Shown here piece after piece: positions 25,766 through 35,085 of a DNA stretch of 64,000 nucleotides (positions are counted from its first letter, which is position 1; each line of letters opens with the position of its first letter). The notes beneath the pieces were generated by a model. The model saw only the letters and a program-made list of their open reading frames with translations, did no database searches and was not told where the DNA came from. This DNA is from Bacteroides reticulotermitis JCM 10512 (lineage in GTDB: Bacteria > Bacteroidota > Bacteroidia > Bacteroidales > Bacteroidaceae). The translations under genes and the position numbers were made by a program. The stretch lies in NCBI RefSeq assembly GCF_000517545.1, contig NZ_BAIV01000016.1:1-64000 (forward strand). The letters run 5' to 3'.

Positions 25766-25824
25766 TGCTATTACAACGTTATGTCTTAAGAACCTATTAT
25801 ATCAACCTTATAATTGTAATAGCA
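25766..25824. promoter_or_regulatory. Inverted repeat reaching the SRAP start codon
   Basis: TGCTATTACAA (25766-25776) and TTGTAATAGCA (25814-25824) are exact 11-bp inverted repeats, the second ending on the first base of the ATG. The arms could form an mRNA hairpin that hides the start, or an operator. A -7-like TATAATTG overlaps the right arm. Confidence 0.5.
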
Positions 25825-26519
25825 TGTGTTTACATAATTCGATGTCTGCAAAACTCATCAAACTGGCTTCCAGATATAGCCGTAAATCGACGATAGTGGA
25901 GACTCATCCGCATAACCTTTGTGAGCAAGATCAAATAAACTCGTGGAATTTCCCCAAACACCCCATCATTACCAGCTCTGAAGAAATACAAGTATTCAAC
26001 TGGGGATTGATTCCTTTTTGGACAAAAGCAAAAAAAGAAGCAAAAGAAATACGTGAGATGACTTTCAATGCGCATGCCGATACAATCTTCGAAAAACCTC
26101 TTTTCCGGGAATCAATCATGAAAAGACGATGTATTGTGCCCTCAACCGGTTATTTTGCATGGCGGCGCGAGGGCAACAAGAAGATACCTTACCACATACT
26201 CCTAAAAGGAGAAGAGATCTTTTCTATGGCGGGAATATTTGATCTTTGGTTAGATCAAGCCACTGGAGAAGGCCATAGTACATTCGCTATTATAACCACC
26301 GAATCCAATCCGCTGACCAGCTATATTCATAACACCAATTTCCGTATGCCGGTCATTCTCTCTAAGGGAGATGAAGAAAGGTGGCTAGCTCCGGATTTGT
26401 CAAAGGACGAAATCACATCATTACTCAAGCCATACTGCGCCAATCTGATGAAAGTGAACTTCGTTAGTCACGATCGTCTTATCGAAAGAAACCCCAATTG
26501 TCCGGTTACTACTATATAA
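25824..26519 (+). CDS. SOS response-associated (SRAP/HMCES-like) protein
   Basis: Predicted abasic-site shield protein of 231 residues that crosslinks to abasic sites in single-stranded DNA through Cys2 (the protein begins MC). Family features are the WGLIPFW motif, FNAHADTIFEKPLFRESIMKRRC with the conserved Asn, VPSTGYFAWRR, and the IHN followed by RMPVIL with the conserved His. In related proteins the central motif reads GFYEW or similar with a catalytic Glu; here the Glu position is Ala (FAW). That may change the chemistry or reflect a single-base difference. It has its own upstream region and is followed by a Crp-type regulator. Confidence 0.88.
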   Translation: MCLHNSMSAKLIKLASRYSRKSTIVETHPHNLCEQDQINSWNFPKHPIITSSEEIQVFNWGLIPFWTKAKKEAKEIREMTFNAHADTIFEKPLFRESIMKRRCIVPSTGYFAWRREGNKKIPYHILLKGEEIFSMAGIFDLWLDQATGEGHSTFAIITTESNPLTSYIHNTNFRMPVILSKGDEERWLAPDLSKDEITSLLKPYCANLMKVNFVSHDRLIERNPNCPVTTI

Positions 26520-26530
26520 GAACGAAAAGA

Positions 26531-27100
26531 ATGGAGCTAGAGAAATTAATAACAAAAAAAATAGGTTTATCGCACGAATTATACGAGAGACTTATTAACC
26601 TATCCGACAAGGTCTTACTCCAAAAGAAAGATTTTCTATTGCAGCAGGGAAAAGTGTGCACTTTCATCGGTTTTGTTGAAAGCGGAGTACTGCGTTCCTT
26701 TATCGAAAAAGAAGGTGAAGACTATATCAGTGACTTCTACTTCCAAGGTTCATTTACAACCTCCTATAGAAGTTTTCTGCAAAAAGAAGCAAGTGTAGGC
26801 AGCATACAAGCTTTAGAAGATTCCACCGTGTTCTGTTTATCCAAGTCCAACTATGACCTTTTACTGCAAGAATCCGGTGAATGGTACAAATTAGGGAAAC
26901 ATATCGCAGACACACTCTTTATTCGAAAATGTCGCAAAGAGACATCTCTCCTCATGGATAGTGCTTTAGACAGATACAAGCTACTTCTACAAACCTATCC
27001 CCATATCGAACAATCCATTTCACAATATCACATCGCCTCTTATCTGGGTATAAAACCCGAATCTTTAAGTCGCCTCAAATCTCTTAACATAGGTCAATGA
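26531..27100 (+). CDS. Crp/Fnr-family transcriptional regulator
   Basis: Regulator of 189 residues with an N-terminal cyclic-nucleotide-binding-like beta roll (about 30-115, including QKKDFLLQQGKVCTFIGFVESGVLR) and a C-terminal helix-turn-helix (SQYHIASYLGIKPESLSRLK). No Fnr-type Cys cluster is seen, and the cAMP-contact residues are not conserved, as is usual in Bacteroides. I start at the ATG 26531; a frame open from 26498 would overlap the end of the SRAP gene. It is 68 bases upstream of a cupin gene and may control it. Confidence 0.88.
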   Translation: MELEKLITKKIGLSHELYERLINLSDKVLLQKKDFLLQQGKVCTFIGFVESGVLRSFIEKEGEDYISDFYFQGSFTTSYRSFLQKEASVGSIQALEDSTVFCLSKSNYDLLLQESGEWYKLGKHIADTLFIRKCRKETSLLMDSALDRYKLLLQTYPHIEQSISQYHIASYLGIKPESLSRLKSLNIGQ

Positions 27101-27120
27101 GATAAATATCTTCCTCGCCC

Positions 27121-27128
27121 TAACTTTG
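27121..27128 (+). promoter_or_regulatory. Cupin gene -7 box
   Basis: TAACTTTG matches TAnnTTTG, 40 bases before the ATG at 27169. The -33 region is poor. Confidence 0.45.
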
Positions 27129-27168
27129 CAGCAAAACAAAGAAAATCACACTTAATTGCTGTACAAGT

Positions 27169-27519
27169 ATGGAAAAGACAAACGTAACCAGGGCCGATCT
27201 TCTCACTGCCCAATTAGGCGGTAAACAAGACGTATCAAAAGTAGAGATCAAGAAAATAGTAATTCCTCCGAATGGGAAAGCAGACTATCACCTGCACCCC
27301 TGTTCGGTAGTCGGCCATATCGTTTCAGGTACAGTGTTGTTTCAAATAGAAGGAGAAAAGGAACAATTCCTGTGTGCCGGAGAAGCGTTTTATGAACCCA
27401 AGAACCAACCGATCCTACATTTCGATAATGCTTCTTCTTCCGAGCCTCTCGTATTTATTGCATACTATCTGTTAGAAGGCAATGAAGAGTTGATCACACT
27501 GCTACCGGAAAAGAAATAG
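27169..27519 (+). CDS. Cupin-domain protein
   Basis: Single-domain beta barrel of 116 residues. Cupin motif 1 is seen as GKADYHLHPCSVVGHIVSGTVLF (metal-binding His residues) and motif 2 as GEAFYEPKNQPILHFDNAS. It is likely a metal-binding enzyme or sensor of unknown substrate; such proteins next to Crp-type regulators are common in redox-linked clusters. It is convergent with the LamG lipoprotein gene. Confidence 0.85.
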   Translation: MEKTNVTRADLLTAQLGGKQDVSKVEIKKIVIPPNGKADYHLHPCSVVGHIVSGTVLFQIEGEKEQFLCAGEAFYEPKNQPILHFDNASSSEPLVFIAYYLLEGNEELITLLPEKK

Positions 27520-27568
27520 CAGAAGAACTGATAGATAAAACAGAAGCAAGACAATCATAAATAAAGAA

Positions 27569-27604
27569 ACTACGAGATCAAGCATAAAGCCCGAATCTCG
27601 TAGT
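27569..27604. terminator. Hairpin between convergent genes
   Basis: ACTACGAGAT and ATCTCGTAGT form a perfect 10-bp stem with a 16-base loop between the cupin gene and the end of the utilisation locus. Confidence 0.6.
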
Positions 27605-27646
27605 CATCTAATTAGTATATTTATTGAATACCTTTAAAAAGTACGC

Positions 27647-28822
27647 TTATAGTTCGACTCTCATATCAACCACAGTAGGTTCTGCAAAAGTTTGGCTAGT
27701 ATTTGGATTCTCACCCCGTATTCCAATATTCGAAGTTGCATCATTATGATGTGGTGATTGATCAAGTACAACCCATTGGTCATTACGTTTCTCGTAATCT
27801 TCGCCATTCAGTTTCCAATAACCTACTAAACCATCAGTTTTCGGATCTACATACATCATGTTCTCACGGATCTGATTGGCCGTACGGGCAACCGTCCATA
27901 GACGCACTTCACTCATATATCCATACCATCGACGACTTCTGTCATAATCGTAGGCATAACCAATACAGAAACGTTCATTCAAGTCGAATGTTTGTGTACC
28001 AACAGTCTTGTCTACAATTTTCTCTCCATTCAGGTAAAGAGTTGCCATTCCTGAAGATGCATCATAGGTAAACGCTACATGATACCATTTATTCAACTGA
28101 AAAATAGACACATCAGGTATCTGCAAGGCTACATTTCCTGCTACTTGAAGTTCATTATCCGGATGATTTAGGTCGCCAGTACGCAAAATCAAAACGCCTT
28201 CATTTCCCATAATCGTACCCAGATTTTTCCAACGATCAGCATAAACCAACGCCTCGTATGTCACAGTACTCGCCTTTTTAAAAGCATCCGGTAGACGTAC
28301 ATCCAACCAGGTCGGATTTATGTCATAGACCTTATTAATAATAATAGGTTTCTTTACGACTACAAATGTAACCCCCGTAGCGTTTATTTTGGCAATATCC
28401 GAACTATTTACTACAACCGGCAGTATATAAGAGACGCCATCTTCGCCTTTGGATATATTCTTCAAAGATAATTCACAGGCATCAGCATAAAGATCTCCTG
28501 CCTTTATCACCGAAGCACTTTCGCCCATTACATAATTGCCAACCGACATAAGCTTCCCGGTAGTACCATGTTTCTGATTATACTCGTCCACTAAATCTTG
28601 ACCACCTATCTGATATGTCACATTTACATCATTCTTCACCATATCCGATAAACGTGATACCAACTCACACTCATAAGTATCATCTTCCACTTCTACTTTT
28701 ATCACATTGCTTTCAAAATAAAGCTTGGGCTTTAGCAGATCTTTTTCGCTATCGTTGCAACTTGCCTGGAAGAAAGACAATGCAACTAGTGCACCTGCAT
28801 ATAATAAATTGATACGTTTCAT
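27647..28822 (-). CDS. LamG-domain lipoprotein with DUF1735-type N-terminus
   Basis: Surface lipoprotein of 391 residues, signal ending FFQASC (Cys22). The N-terminal part (about 30-160) resembles the DUF1735 beta-sandwich found in Bacteroides glycan-binding proteins, and the C-terminal part (about 170-385) is a LamG/concanavalin-like jelly roll (QLNKWYHVAFTYDASSGMATLYLNGEKI and then GYMSEVRLWTVARTANQIREN). It probably binds glycan at the cell surface as an accessory to SusD. It overlaps the GH18 gene by 4 bases (ATGA), so it is the last gene of the same transcript. Confidence 0.88.
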   Translation of the reverse strand: MKRINLLYAGALVALSFFQASCNDSEKDLLKPKLYFESNVIKVEVEDDTYECELVSRLSDMVKNDVNVTYQIGGQDLVDEYNQKHGTTGKLMSVGNYVMGESASVIKAGDLYADACELSLKNISKGEDGVSYILPVVVNSSDIAKINATGVTFVVVKKPIIINKVYDINPTWLDVRLPDAFKKASTVTYEALVYADRWKNLGTIMGNEGVLILRTGDLNHPDNELQVAGNVALQIPDVSIFQLNKWYHVAFTYDASSGMATLYLNGEKIVDKTVGTQTFDLNERFCIGYAYDYDRSRRWYGYMSEVRLWTVARTANQIRENMMYVDPKTDGLVGYWKLNGEDYEKRNDQWVVLDQSPHHNDATSNIGIRGENPNTSQTFAEPTVVDMRVEL

Positions 28823-29964
28823 TGCTCTTCTGTATTATTGTTAGATTGTAAGTCCATATATTCCTGATAAGCCCGCTGATTCTCCTGTATAGCTTGACGC
28901 GTATACTTATAATCCGGCGTATTATCATAGTCATTATCCAGTCGGAATGCTCCTACACCACCTTTCGGACCATTTGCATGATTATAAGCCGCTTGTTTCA
29001 ACAAGACACCACCGGAGTTCCAATATGATTCGAAGTTCTCCGTAAAGATATGCTTCTGATACTCATAATATTCACCACACCAATTCCGCAAAGTACTTAC
29101 CCGGTAATCGAGCCAAGAATCGCCATAAGCTTGCGTGATGAAGTAGTCAAAATAAGGAGCCGACTCTTTGTTTGCATTCCAAATCTCACCATCAATCAAG
29201 AAGTAGTAGTATTTACCATCAGGACGTTCGGTAGCTTTCGGACCAAAGTATTTCCCTACCTCTTCTACCAAGTAATGAAGATATTTACCACCCGCTCCCT
29301 TTAAGCTACCATCACCATCTCCACCACCATTGGGTTCCCAGTCTATATCCAAACCATCATAACCCATAATCACAATCGTATCGACTAGTGCTTTGGAATA
29401 CCGTTGGATTGAAGCAATATGATCTTCTGATCCTTTTACTCCACTAGTAAAGCCCCAATATTCCTCAGTAGCTTTCTTTATTAATTTAGTAAGATCGTCA
29501 CTACTAGCTTCCGGATTCTCAGCCTGCACTTCTTCTGAAACTGATTTAGGAGTAATTCCCGTTCCAATGTTATGCAGAATGTAACAGACAAAGATTTTAC
29601 CACCTTTCTTTTGCTGATAAATATTCTTATCAGCAATTTTGGCTTCATTCAACTCAAACGGAGCGCTCCACATCGAAATCATATCGATACTATCCGGTAA
29701 TGAGGCCAAATAGCCCTTGCGAATAGCACCTTCGGGCGACCAGTTACTGAACCATCCAAACGACACCGGACGTCCATAATTCTCCGCAGTAGCCTTCCAC
29801 GCACGTAGATCGGCATAGTACTGTTCACTTTCCTGATTATCTATCGTGTTTAAACCACCGAGATGCTCAAATTCCTTCTTTTCCACATCGAGACACGATG
29901 CGAATATCATTCCTACAAGAGGAATTATATATATTATTTTCTTAAAGATTTTCATATTCATCAT
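28819..29964 (-). CDS. GH18 endoglycosidase-like lipoprotein
   Basis: Surface lipoprotein of 381 residues with lipobox FASC (Cys24). It has the GH18 signature DGLDIDWE at 203-210, giving Asp208 and the catalytic acid Glu210, so it should be catalytically active, unlike some binding-only GH18 proteins. The LHNIGTG, ITQAYGDSW and AYNHANG segments are typical of the endo-beta-N-acetylglucosaminidase branch that cleaves the chitobiose core of N-glycans. It lies between SusD (3-base gap) and the LamG lipoprotein. The endoglycosidase role is inferred from family and context; chitinase is less likely. Confidence 0.9.
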   Translation of the reverse strand: MMNMKIFKKIIYIIPLVGMIFASCLDVEKKEFEHLGGLNTIDNQESEQYYADLRAWKATAENYGRPVSFGWFSNWSPEGAIRKGYLASLPDSIDMISMWSAPFELNEAKIADKNIYQQKKGGKIFVCYILHNIGTGITPKSVSEEVQAENPEASSDDLTKLIKKATEEYWGFTSGVKGSEDHIASIQRYSKALVDTIVIMGYDGLDIDWEPNGGGDGDGSLKGAGGKYLHYLVEEVGKYFGPKATERPDGKYYYFLIDGEIWNANKESAPYFDYFITQAYGDSWLDYRVSTLRNWCGEYYEYQKHIFTENFESYWNSGGVLLKQAAYNHANGPKGGVGAFRLDNDYDNTPDYKYTRQAIQENQRAYQEYMDLQSNNNTEEQ

Positions 29965-29967
29965 AGT

Positions 29968-31596
29968 TTAATAGATTTTTTTTCTACAATCCCACCATAG
30001 CTGGGTCGTCGGTTTGTCTTTATCCACACCACCTAGGAAGAGCAAAGCCTGTTCATAGTTAGCTCTATTATCAGCAGACTGATAAAAACTTACCGGATAC
30101 ACCATGCGACGAATTCCACCTTCTTTAGTCACCCCTTGCCCCCGATTGGTCTGCACCGGATTTAGTTTCGGATAACCCGTTCTTCTCCATTCGCTCCATG
30201 CTTCCTGTCCATTGGGATAAAGAGCAATCCACTTCTGGATTATGATTTTCTCTAATTTCTCCTCGGTCGATCCAGTAAATGCTGTTGTTGCAGTAGTCGG
30301 AGCAGGTGCGGAATACGTATAATAAAGAGCCTTCAGATTATGAGCAACCGGAGTTGCACCAGATGCCAAATATGTTTCTACAGACGAATTGATCCCATTT
30401 TCATCAAATGACGCTGCAACACCTTGCGTATATAACGATTCAGCATCTCCAAAGTCCGCTCCCCATCTCAGTGCAGCTTCTGCTCTAAGGAAGTATACTT
30501 CCGAAGCACGCAGCCAATAAGTCGGAGTAGTTGCCAAGATATTAGGTTTAGAGAAACTGGTATAAATCGCATTTTGTTGACTCGCATTACCGGGAGGTAC
30601 TGCCTGATACTTTTCACCATCAAAAGCCTCTTCAGCATACACGCTGGCCGAAGCCTGAAAATATTGACTCAACCGTGGATCTTTGTAACCCAATAAATAC
30701 GAGAACATGGAAGACCCCATACGGCACTCATCATATTGATTTGACAACCATTCAATATTGTTACGGAATGACATACCAGCACCATTACTCATTTGCGCTT
30801 CATCAGATTTAGAAGTCATCACGCCAAACTCATGATTCAATGCCTGCAAAGCATACTTTTTAGCAATCGTTTCATCCGCATAACTAATACGCATCGCCAA
30901 GCGCAACATCAAAGAGTTTGCGTATTTCACCCATTTCCGAGCATCACCGGCATATACCGCATCATAGTCTGCCACAATAGTCGCTCCCTGCAAAGCCTTC
31001 GGAGTCAGTTCGGCAATAACATCCGTCAACTCGGTAAATATCAGATTAAACGCATCCTTTTCACTATCAAAAGGTATAACCAATGCAGGTTCCCCTACAT
31101 GCTTATATGGAATCGGGCCAAAAGTCTCAAGCGTTTTATGCCAAGCAGAAATCTTCAGAATCTGTGCCAGAGCAAATACGTCGGTAATTCCGGTTTTCTC
31201 TGAATCTTGTTTTATTTTTTTCCAGGAGGCAACCAATTCCGTATATGAATTCTTATAGGTATCCGAAACCCAATTATCTTGCAAATAGTAGGTTGTATGA
31301 TTACTTCCACTAAACCAATTATTATTCTATCCGAAGAATCCGCTCCACGAGTCAGCCGACAAATTATATGATGTCTGATACTGATTGATAACATCTGTAT
31401 CATCAGCCTGCGTACCTACGGGAAATACCGATTTTTCCATAGCCGTAACAGATCCTCCTATGGCAATACCATCCCTTATTCCCATTTCATCGGTCATTTC
31501 GTATGGGTTGGTATTTATCTCTTCAAAGTTACAAGCAGTCAAAAGTGCCAAAGCACAGATACCTGCCAATAGTTTATAATGATTTATCTTTTTCAT
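29968..31596 (-). pseudogene. susD: SusD/RagB-like glycan-binding lipoprotein with in-frame TAG
   Basis: Outer-membrane glycan-binding lipoprotein that caps the SusC transporter. The signal peptide ends LLTAC (Cys22). The frame is continuous from 31596 to 29968 except for one TAG at 31327-31329 (codon 90), in the sequence GFFG-stop-NNNW. The downstream part keeps the same frame, so this is a point nonsense change, with CAG to TAG the simplest explanation. The full protein would have about 542 residues and belongs to the SusD-like group that starts NFEEINTNPYEM. Downstream there are several TPR-like helices. It may be inactive, misread in sequencing, or restarted internally at 31284, which would lack the signal. 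Confidence 0.88.
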
Positions 31597-31603
31597 GGAT
31601 CAA

Positions 31604-34600
31604 TTATAATTTAAATTTAATACCGAAACCGAAACTTCTTACACTCGGTTGCATAAAATAGTCATTACCCTGTCCGTAAGTTCCCACAGACGGCGTCAAT
31701 TCCGGATCGTGTGGAGCTTTGCAGTAAAGCATCCAAGGATTATTAGCAATGAACGACAAAGTAACATCTCTCAGTATATTCTTAAACCAGATATTGGGAA
31801 ATTTGTAACTTAAGGTCAATTCCTGTAGTCGAATATTGGTAGCACTATACACATAATATCCGGATGTAGTATAGTCGCCCGTTCCTATCAACTGATAGTA
31901 TTTCTGAGCGTCTACTCTACCCTGCGACGGAAATAAAGCTCCACCCGCATCGCGTGCTTCGGCTGATGCTTTAGAAACTCCGAACCGATCCAGAATAGCT
32001 TGTGTCGAAGAAGTTACCACCCCACCGAAACGTCCGTTGATGAGAAAACTCATTCCAAATCCTTTGTAAGATAATGAATTGCTCCATCCCATATTGAAAT
32101 CCGGCGAAGTCTTACCCAAGTAGACAGGATCACCTTTCTCTAGTCCGAACGAACCATCCTGTTTGATATCAACATAACCCTGACTATCCTTCTTAAAGAA
32201 AGTGTTGGCATAAATATCATGGATACTACCGCCCTCCTTCAAGATGATGCGTCCATTATCCTTCAGGACTTCCGGCACATTGATCGGTTCCAAGCTCATC
32301 GAAGTGTTGTAGTTCTCCACCATCTCTTTGATCTTGTTTACATTGCGTGAGAATATCAATGATGACGAGAAACTAAAGTCTCCGTAGCTATCATTATATC
32401 CTAAGGAAGCTTCCCATCCACGGTTTTCCACATTACCCGCCTGCAAATAAATTTGTTTATAACCCGAATATTCCGGCAGTTCACCAACAAATGTCTGGTT
32501 GTAAGTATTCGATTTATAATACGTAACCTCAGCACTCAGCTTCTTCCAGAAACGAACACTCAAGCCAAATTCGTACGAGCGGGTACGTTCCGCTTTAAAG
32601 TCCGTAAACGGATAGATACCTGTAGGCGACAACGCACCACCCACAATGGGAGTAGTAACAGTTCCCGGAGTAAGACCTGGTCCTGAAACCGGAGCACCTA
32701 CCTCAGTAAAAGAACCGCGTACCTTCAAGTACGAAATAAACTCAGGCAACGTTACCATCTCCGAAATGATTCCGGACAGACCGACAGACGGATAGAAGAA
32801 CGACTCTTCGTTAGTATTAACCAAACGCGAATTCCAGTCATTACGTCCGGTCAAAGTCAGATAAAGCATACTCCTCCATCCCAATTCTATATTGGCAAAG
32901 ATTGCATGATTACGTACGCTCCCATTCCATTTTTCTGAAATACGACCGTTGACCGGGTCAATATTGCTGGCAGCAAACAAGTTCGTGACTCCTTGCAATG
33001 TACCTTTATAGCCTCTTTGCATACCCCAGTAATTCGAATAGCTATATCCCAAGTTAGCAGAGATATTGAAGTCATTCAATTGCTTACTGATGTTCAACAT
33101 AAAGTCCAGATATTCTTGCCGGTCTTTGTAGTTATTATAATCATAAAGCCCCTTCTTTCCTTCAGCAAATTTCTGATCGGAAGTAGCGTACACTTTACGT
33201 TCAAACTCCACATAGGTATCATCCATTCGGTAACGGGCAGCTGCATTCAGCCAGTCAGTGATGGTGTAAGTCAACCCCGCATTAAACATATACCGGCTCT
33301 TATTATTCGTAGCCACATTTCGGTAAGCTGTCCAATATGGATTCTGCGATCCATAAGTTGCATCAGCGATCGGCCAATACTGCACCGGGATGTTACGGCT
33401 CTGGTCGTAACGTTCAAACGTCTTGATATCCTCAAAGTTCTCACCTCGTGGGAACAGATAAGCCGCCATTACCGGATTCCAATACTGCCCTTGAGATAGC
33501 ATATTTTTATCCTCCTGCTTCACATAAGACGCACCCAGATCCAACTGCAATTTATCATTTAAGAAAGTCGATGTATTCCGAATTGTAAAGTTCAGTCGAT
33601 CGTAAGCGTTATTGGGAACAATCCCTTTTGAATTAGTGGATGAAATAGAAGCGAAAGTCTGGTTCTGTTTTGTCCCGGTCGACAAGGTCAGTGAATTGAT
33701 AAAGTTCGTTCCGGTATTAAAAAAATCCTTTTTCGGATCGTACGAGTTAGGCTTTGCCAGTTTGTCGCCCCAACTTTCGAACATCCCGTCTTTATTGCTA
33801 TACGTATTTTGAAACTCAGGAGTCATATACGCTTTACTGAATTCGGTCGAAGAAGAGAAAGACAATTGCATTTTTCCTTCTTTACCCTTCTTGGTAGTAA
33901 TCAAGATAACACCGTTTGCGGCGCTACTACCATACAGTGCAGCAGCCGAAGGTCCGCTCAACACTGACAGACTCTCGATATCTTCCGGGTTGAAGTCAGC
34001 AATACCTTCCGTACCCGCTCTACCTTCACCCATGATACCACTATCCGTATTTCCCATATTGGTATTAAACAAAGGGATACCGTCTACCACATACAAAGCG
34101 TTATTGTCTCCCTCGATTGATTTGGCTCCACGCATAACCACACGTGTAGCACCACCGACACCACTTGCACTTTTGTTAATGCTCACACCGGCAATCTTAC
34201 CATTCAATGTGTTTATGAAGTTGGCATCTTTCACAGCAGTCAGGTCATCACCTTTCAATTGCTGTACATTATAAGACAAAGCTTTTTCGGCACGCCTAAT
34301 ACCCAATGCCGTAACCACAACCTCCTCCAGTAGTTCAGCGTCCTGCTTCATGGTGATGGAATAGAAGTCCTGCTTGGAGATAGCCACCGTCTGGGTTGTA
34401 TACCCAATATACGACACCTTCAGCTTGGAGTTATCCGAAACCTTGATTTCAAAGTTTCCATCGAAGTCGGTAATTGTACCTGTGGAACCACCGTCCACAG
34501 ATATATTTACCCCAACCAGCGGTTCACCCCCCTCATCAATTATCTTTCCTTTGACATTTTTAGTGGGTTTTGTTACCGTTTGTTTCTTCTCAATAATTAC

Positions 34601-34924
34601 GATATAGTTACCTTGAATTTGATATGAGAACCCTGTTCCCTTTAAGATTGTATCAAGCGCAGTAGATACTGACGCGTTTTTCAAGTTTAGATCAGGAATT
34701 TCTTTTCCCTTCAATTGCGAATCACTATAGTTTATTGACATTTGAGACTGTTTTTCAACAGCTTTCAACGCCTCAATAACTGTGATGTTTGCTTGCCGGA
34801 TAGTAACTTTACTATCATTTTGAGCTAAAGCAGGAGTCTGCATAAACAGTAACAGACCTAAAAAAGTGAGAAAGACCCGCTTAAAGCCTATTTTTTCTGC
34901 TATTTTTTTGTAAGTTTGTAGCAT
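31604..34924 (-). CDS. susC: SusC-type TonB-dependent outer-membrane transporter with STN domain
   Basis: Outer-membrane oligosaccharide importer of 1,106 residues. In order: signal peptide (about 1-34), STN signalling domain (about 40-105, VIEALKAVEKQSQMSINYSDS to QIQGNYIVI), carboxypeptidase-regulatory-like domain (about 122-195, VKGKIIDEGGEPLVGVNI), TonB-dependent plug with the SGPSAAALYGSSAANGVILITTKKG block, and a C-terminal beta barrel ending IKFKL. The STN domain is the hallmark of SusC proteins that signal through FecR to an ECF sigma factor, both of which lie upstream. A 7-base gap links it to susD. Transport is energised by TonB. Confidence 0.96.
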   Translation of the reverse strand: MLQTYKKIAEKIGFKRVFLTFLGLLLFMQTPALAQNDSKVTIRQANITVIEALKAVEKQSQMSINYSDSQLKGKEIPDLNLKNASVSTALDTILKGTGFSYQIQGNYIVIIEKKQTVTKPTKNVKGKIIDEGGEPLVGVNISVDGGSTGTITDFDGNFEIKVSDNSKLKVSYIGYTTQTVAISKQDFYSITMKQDAELLEEVVVTALGIRRAEKALSYNVQQLKGDDLTAVKDANFINTLNGKIAGVSINKSASGVGGATRVVMRGAKSIEGDNNALYVVDGIPLFNTNMGNTDSGIMGEGRAGTEGIADFNPEDIESLSVLSGPSAAALYGSSAANGVILITTKKGKEGKMQLSFSSSTEFSKAYMTPEFQNTYSNKDGMFESWGDKLAKPNSYDPKKDFFNTGTNFINSLTLSTGTKQNQTFASISSTNSKGIVPNNAYDRLNFTIRNTSTFLNDKLQLDLGASYVKQEDKNMLSQGQYWNPVMAAYLFPRGENFEDIKTFERYDQSRNIPVQYWPIADATYGSQNPYWTAYRNVATNNKSRYMFNAGLTYTITDWLNAAARYRMDDTYVEFERKVYATSDQKFAEGKKGLYDYNNYKDRQEYLDFMLNISKQLNDFNISANLGYSYSNYWGMQRGYKGTLQGVTNLFAASNIDPVNGRISEKWNGSVRNHAIFANIELGWRSMLYLTLTGRNDWNSRLVNTNEESFFYPSVGLSGIISEMVTLPEFISYLKVRGSFTEVGAPVSGPGLTPGTVTTPIVGGALSPTGIYPFTDFKAERTRSYEFGLSVRFWKKLSAEVTYYKSNTYNQTFVGELPEYSGYKQIYLQAGNVENRGWEASLGYNDSYGDFSFSSSLIFSRNVNKIKEMVENYNTSMSLEPINVPEVLKDNGRIILKEGGSIHDIYANTFFKKDSQGYVDIKQDGSFGLEKGDPVYLGKTSPDFNMGWSNSLSYKGFGMSFLINGRFGGVVTSSTQAILDRFGVSKASAEARDAGGALFPSQGRVDAQKYYQLIGTGDYTTSGYYVYSATNIRLQELTLSYKFPNIWFKNILRDVTLSFIANNPWMLYCKAPHDPELTPSVGTYGQGNDYFMQPSVRSFGFGIKFKL
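34911..34918 (+). promoter_or_regulatory. -7 box of the antisense RNA
   Basis: The plus strand, opposite the susC start, reads TAAGTTTG. It lies about 100 bases before the plus-strand terminator at 35011-35050. The -33 position is weak. Confidence 0.5.
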
Positions 34925-35050
34925 CTTTATTAGTATTAGTTATTTGGTTAATATTCTTGTAACATTCAGAATTGCGTCCAGACGCGCTAGTATTAAAAGA
35001 TTTTGATTTCACATCCGGAAAGAACGGCCATTCTTTCCGGGTGTTTTTTT
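34925..35050 (+). ncRNA. Candidate cis-antisense small RNA of the SusC leader
   Basis: A roughly 125-base transcript is predicted between the box TAAGTTTG and a plus-oriented terminator, antisense to the untranslated leader of susC and lying between fecR and susC. The same arrangement is known from the B. fragilis Don locus, where the antisense RNA DonS lowers expression of the N-glycan operon. The evidence here is positional plus the strong terminator. Transcript ends are not proven. Confidence 0.6.
35011..35050 (+). terminator. Plus-strand terminator between fecR and susC
   Basis: ACATCCGGAAAGAA (35011-35024) pairs with TTCTTTCCGGGTGT (35031-35044), 14 bp with one T-G pair, followed by seven T. 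Its orientation opposes all genes around it. Confidence 0.85.
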
Positions 35051-35085
35051 ACATAGGTTATTCGTTTATAGGTTATACAATTATT

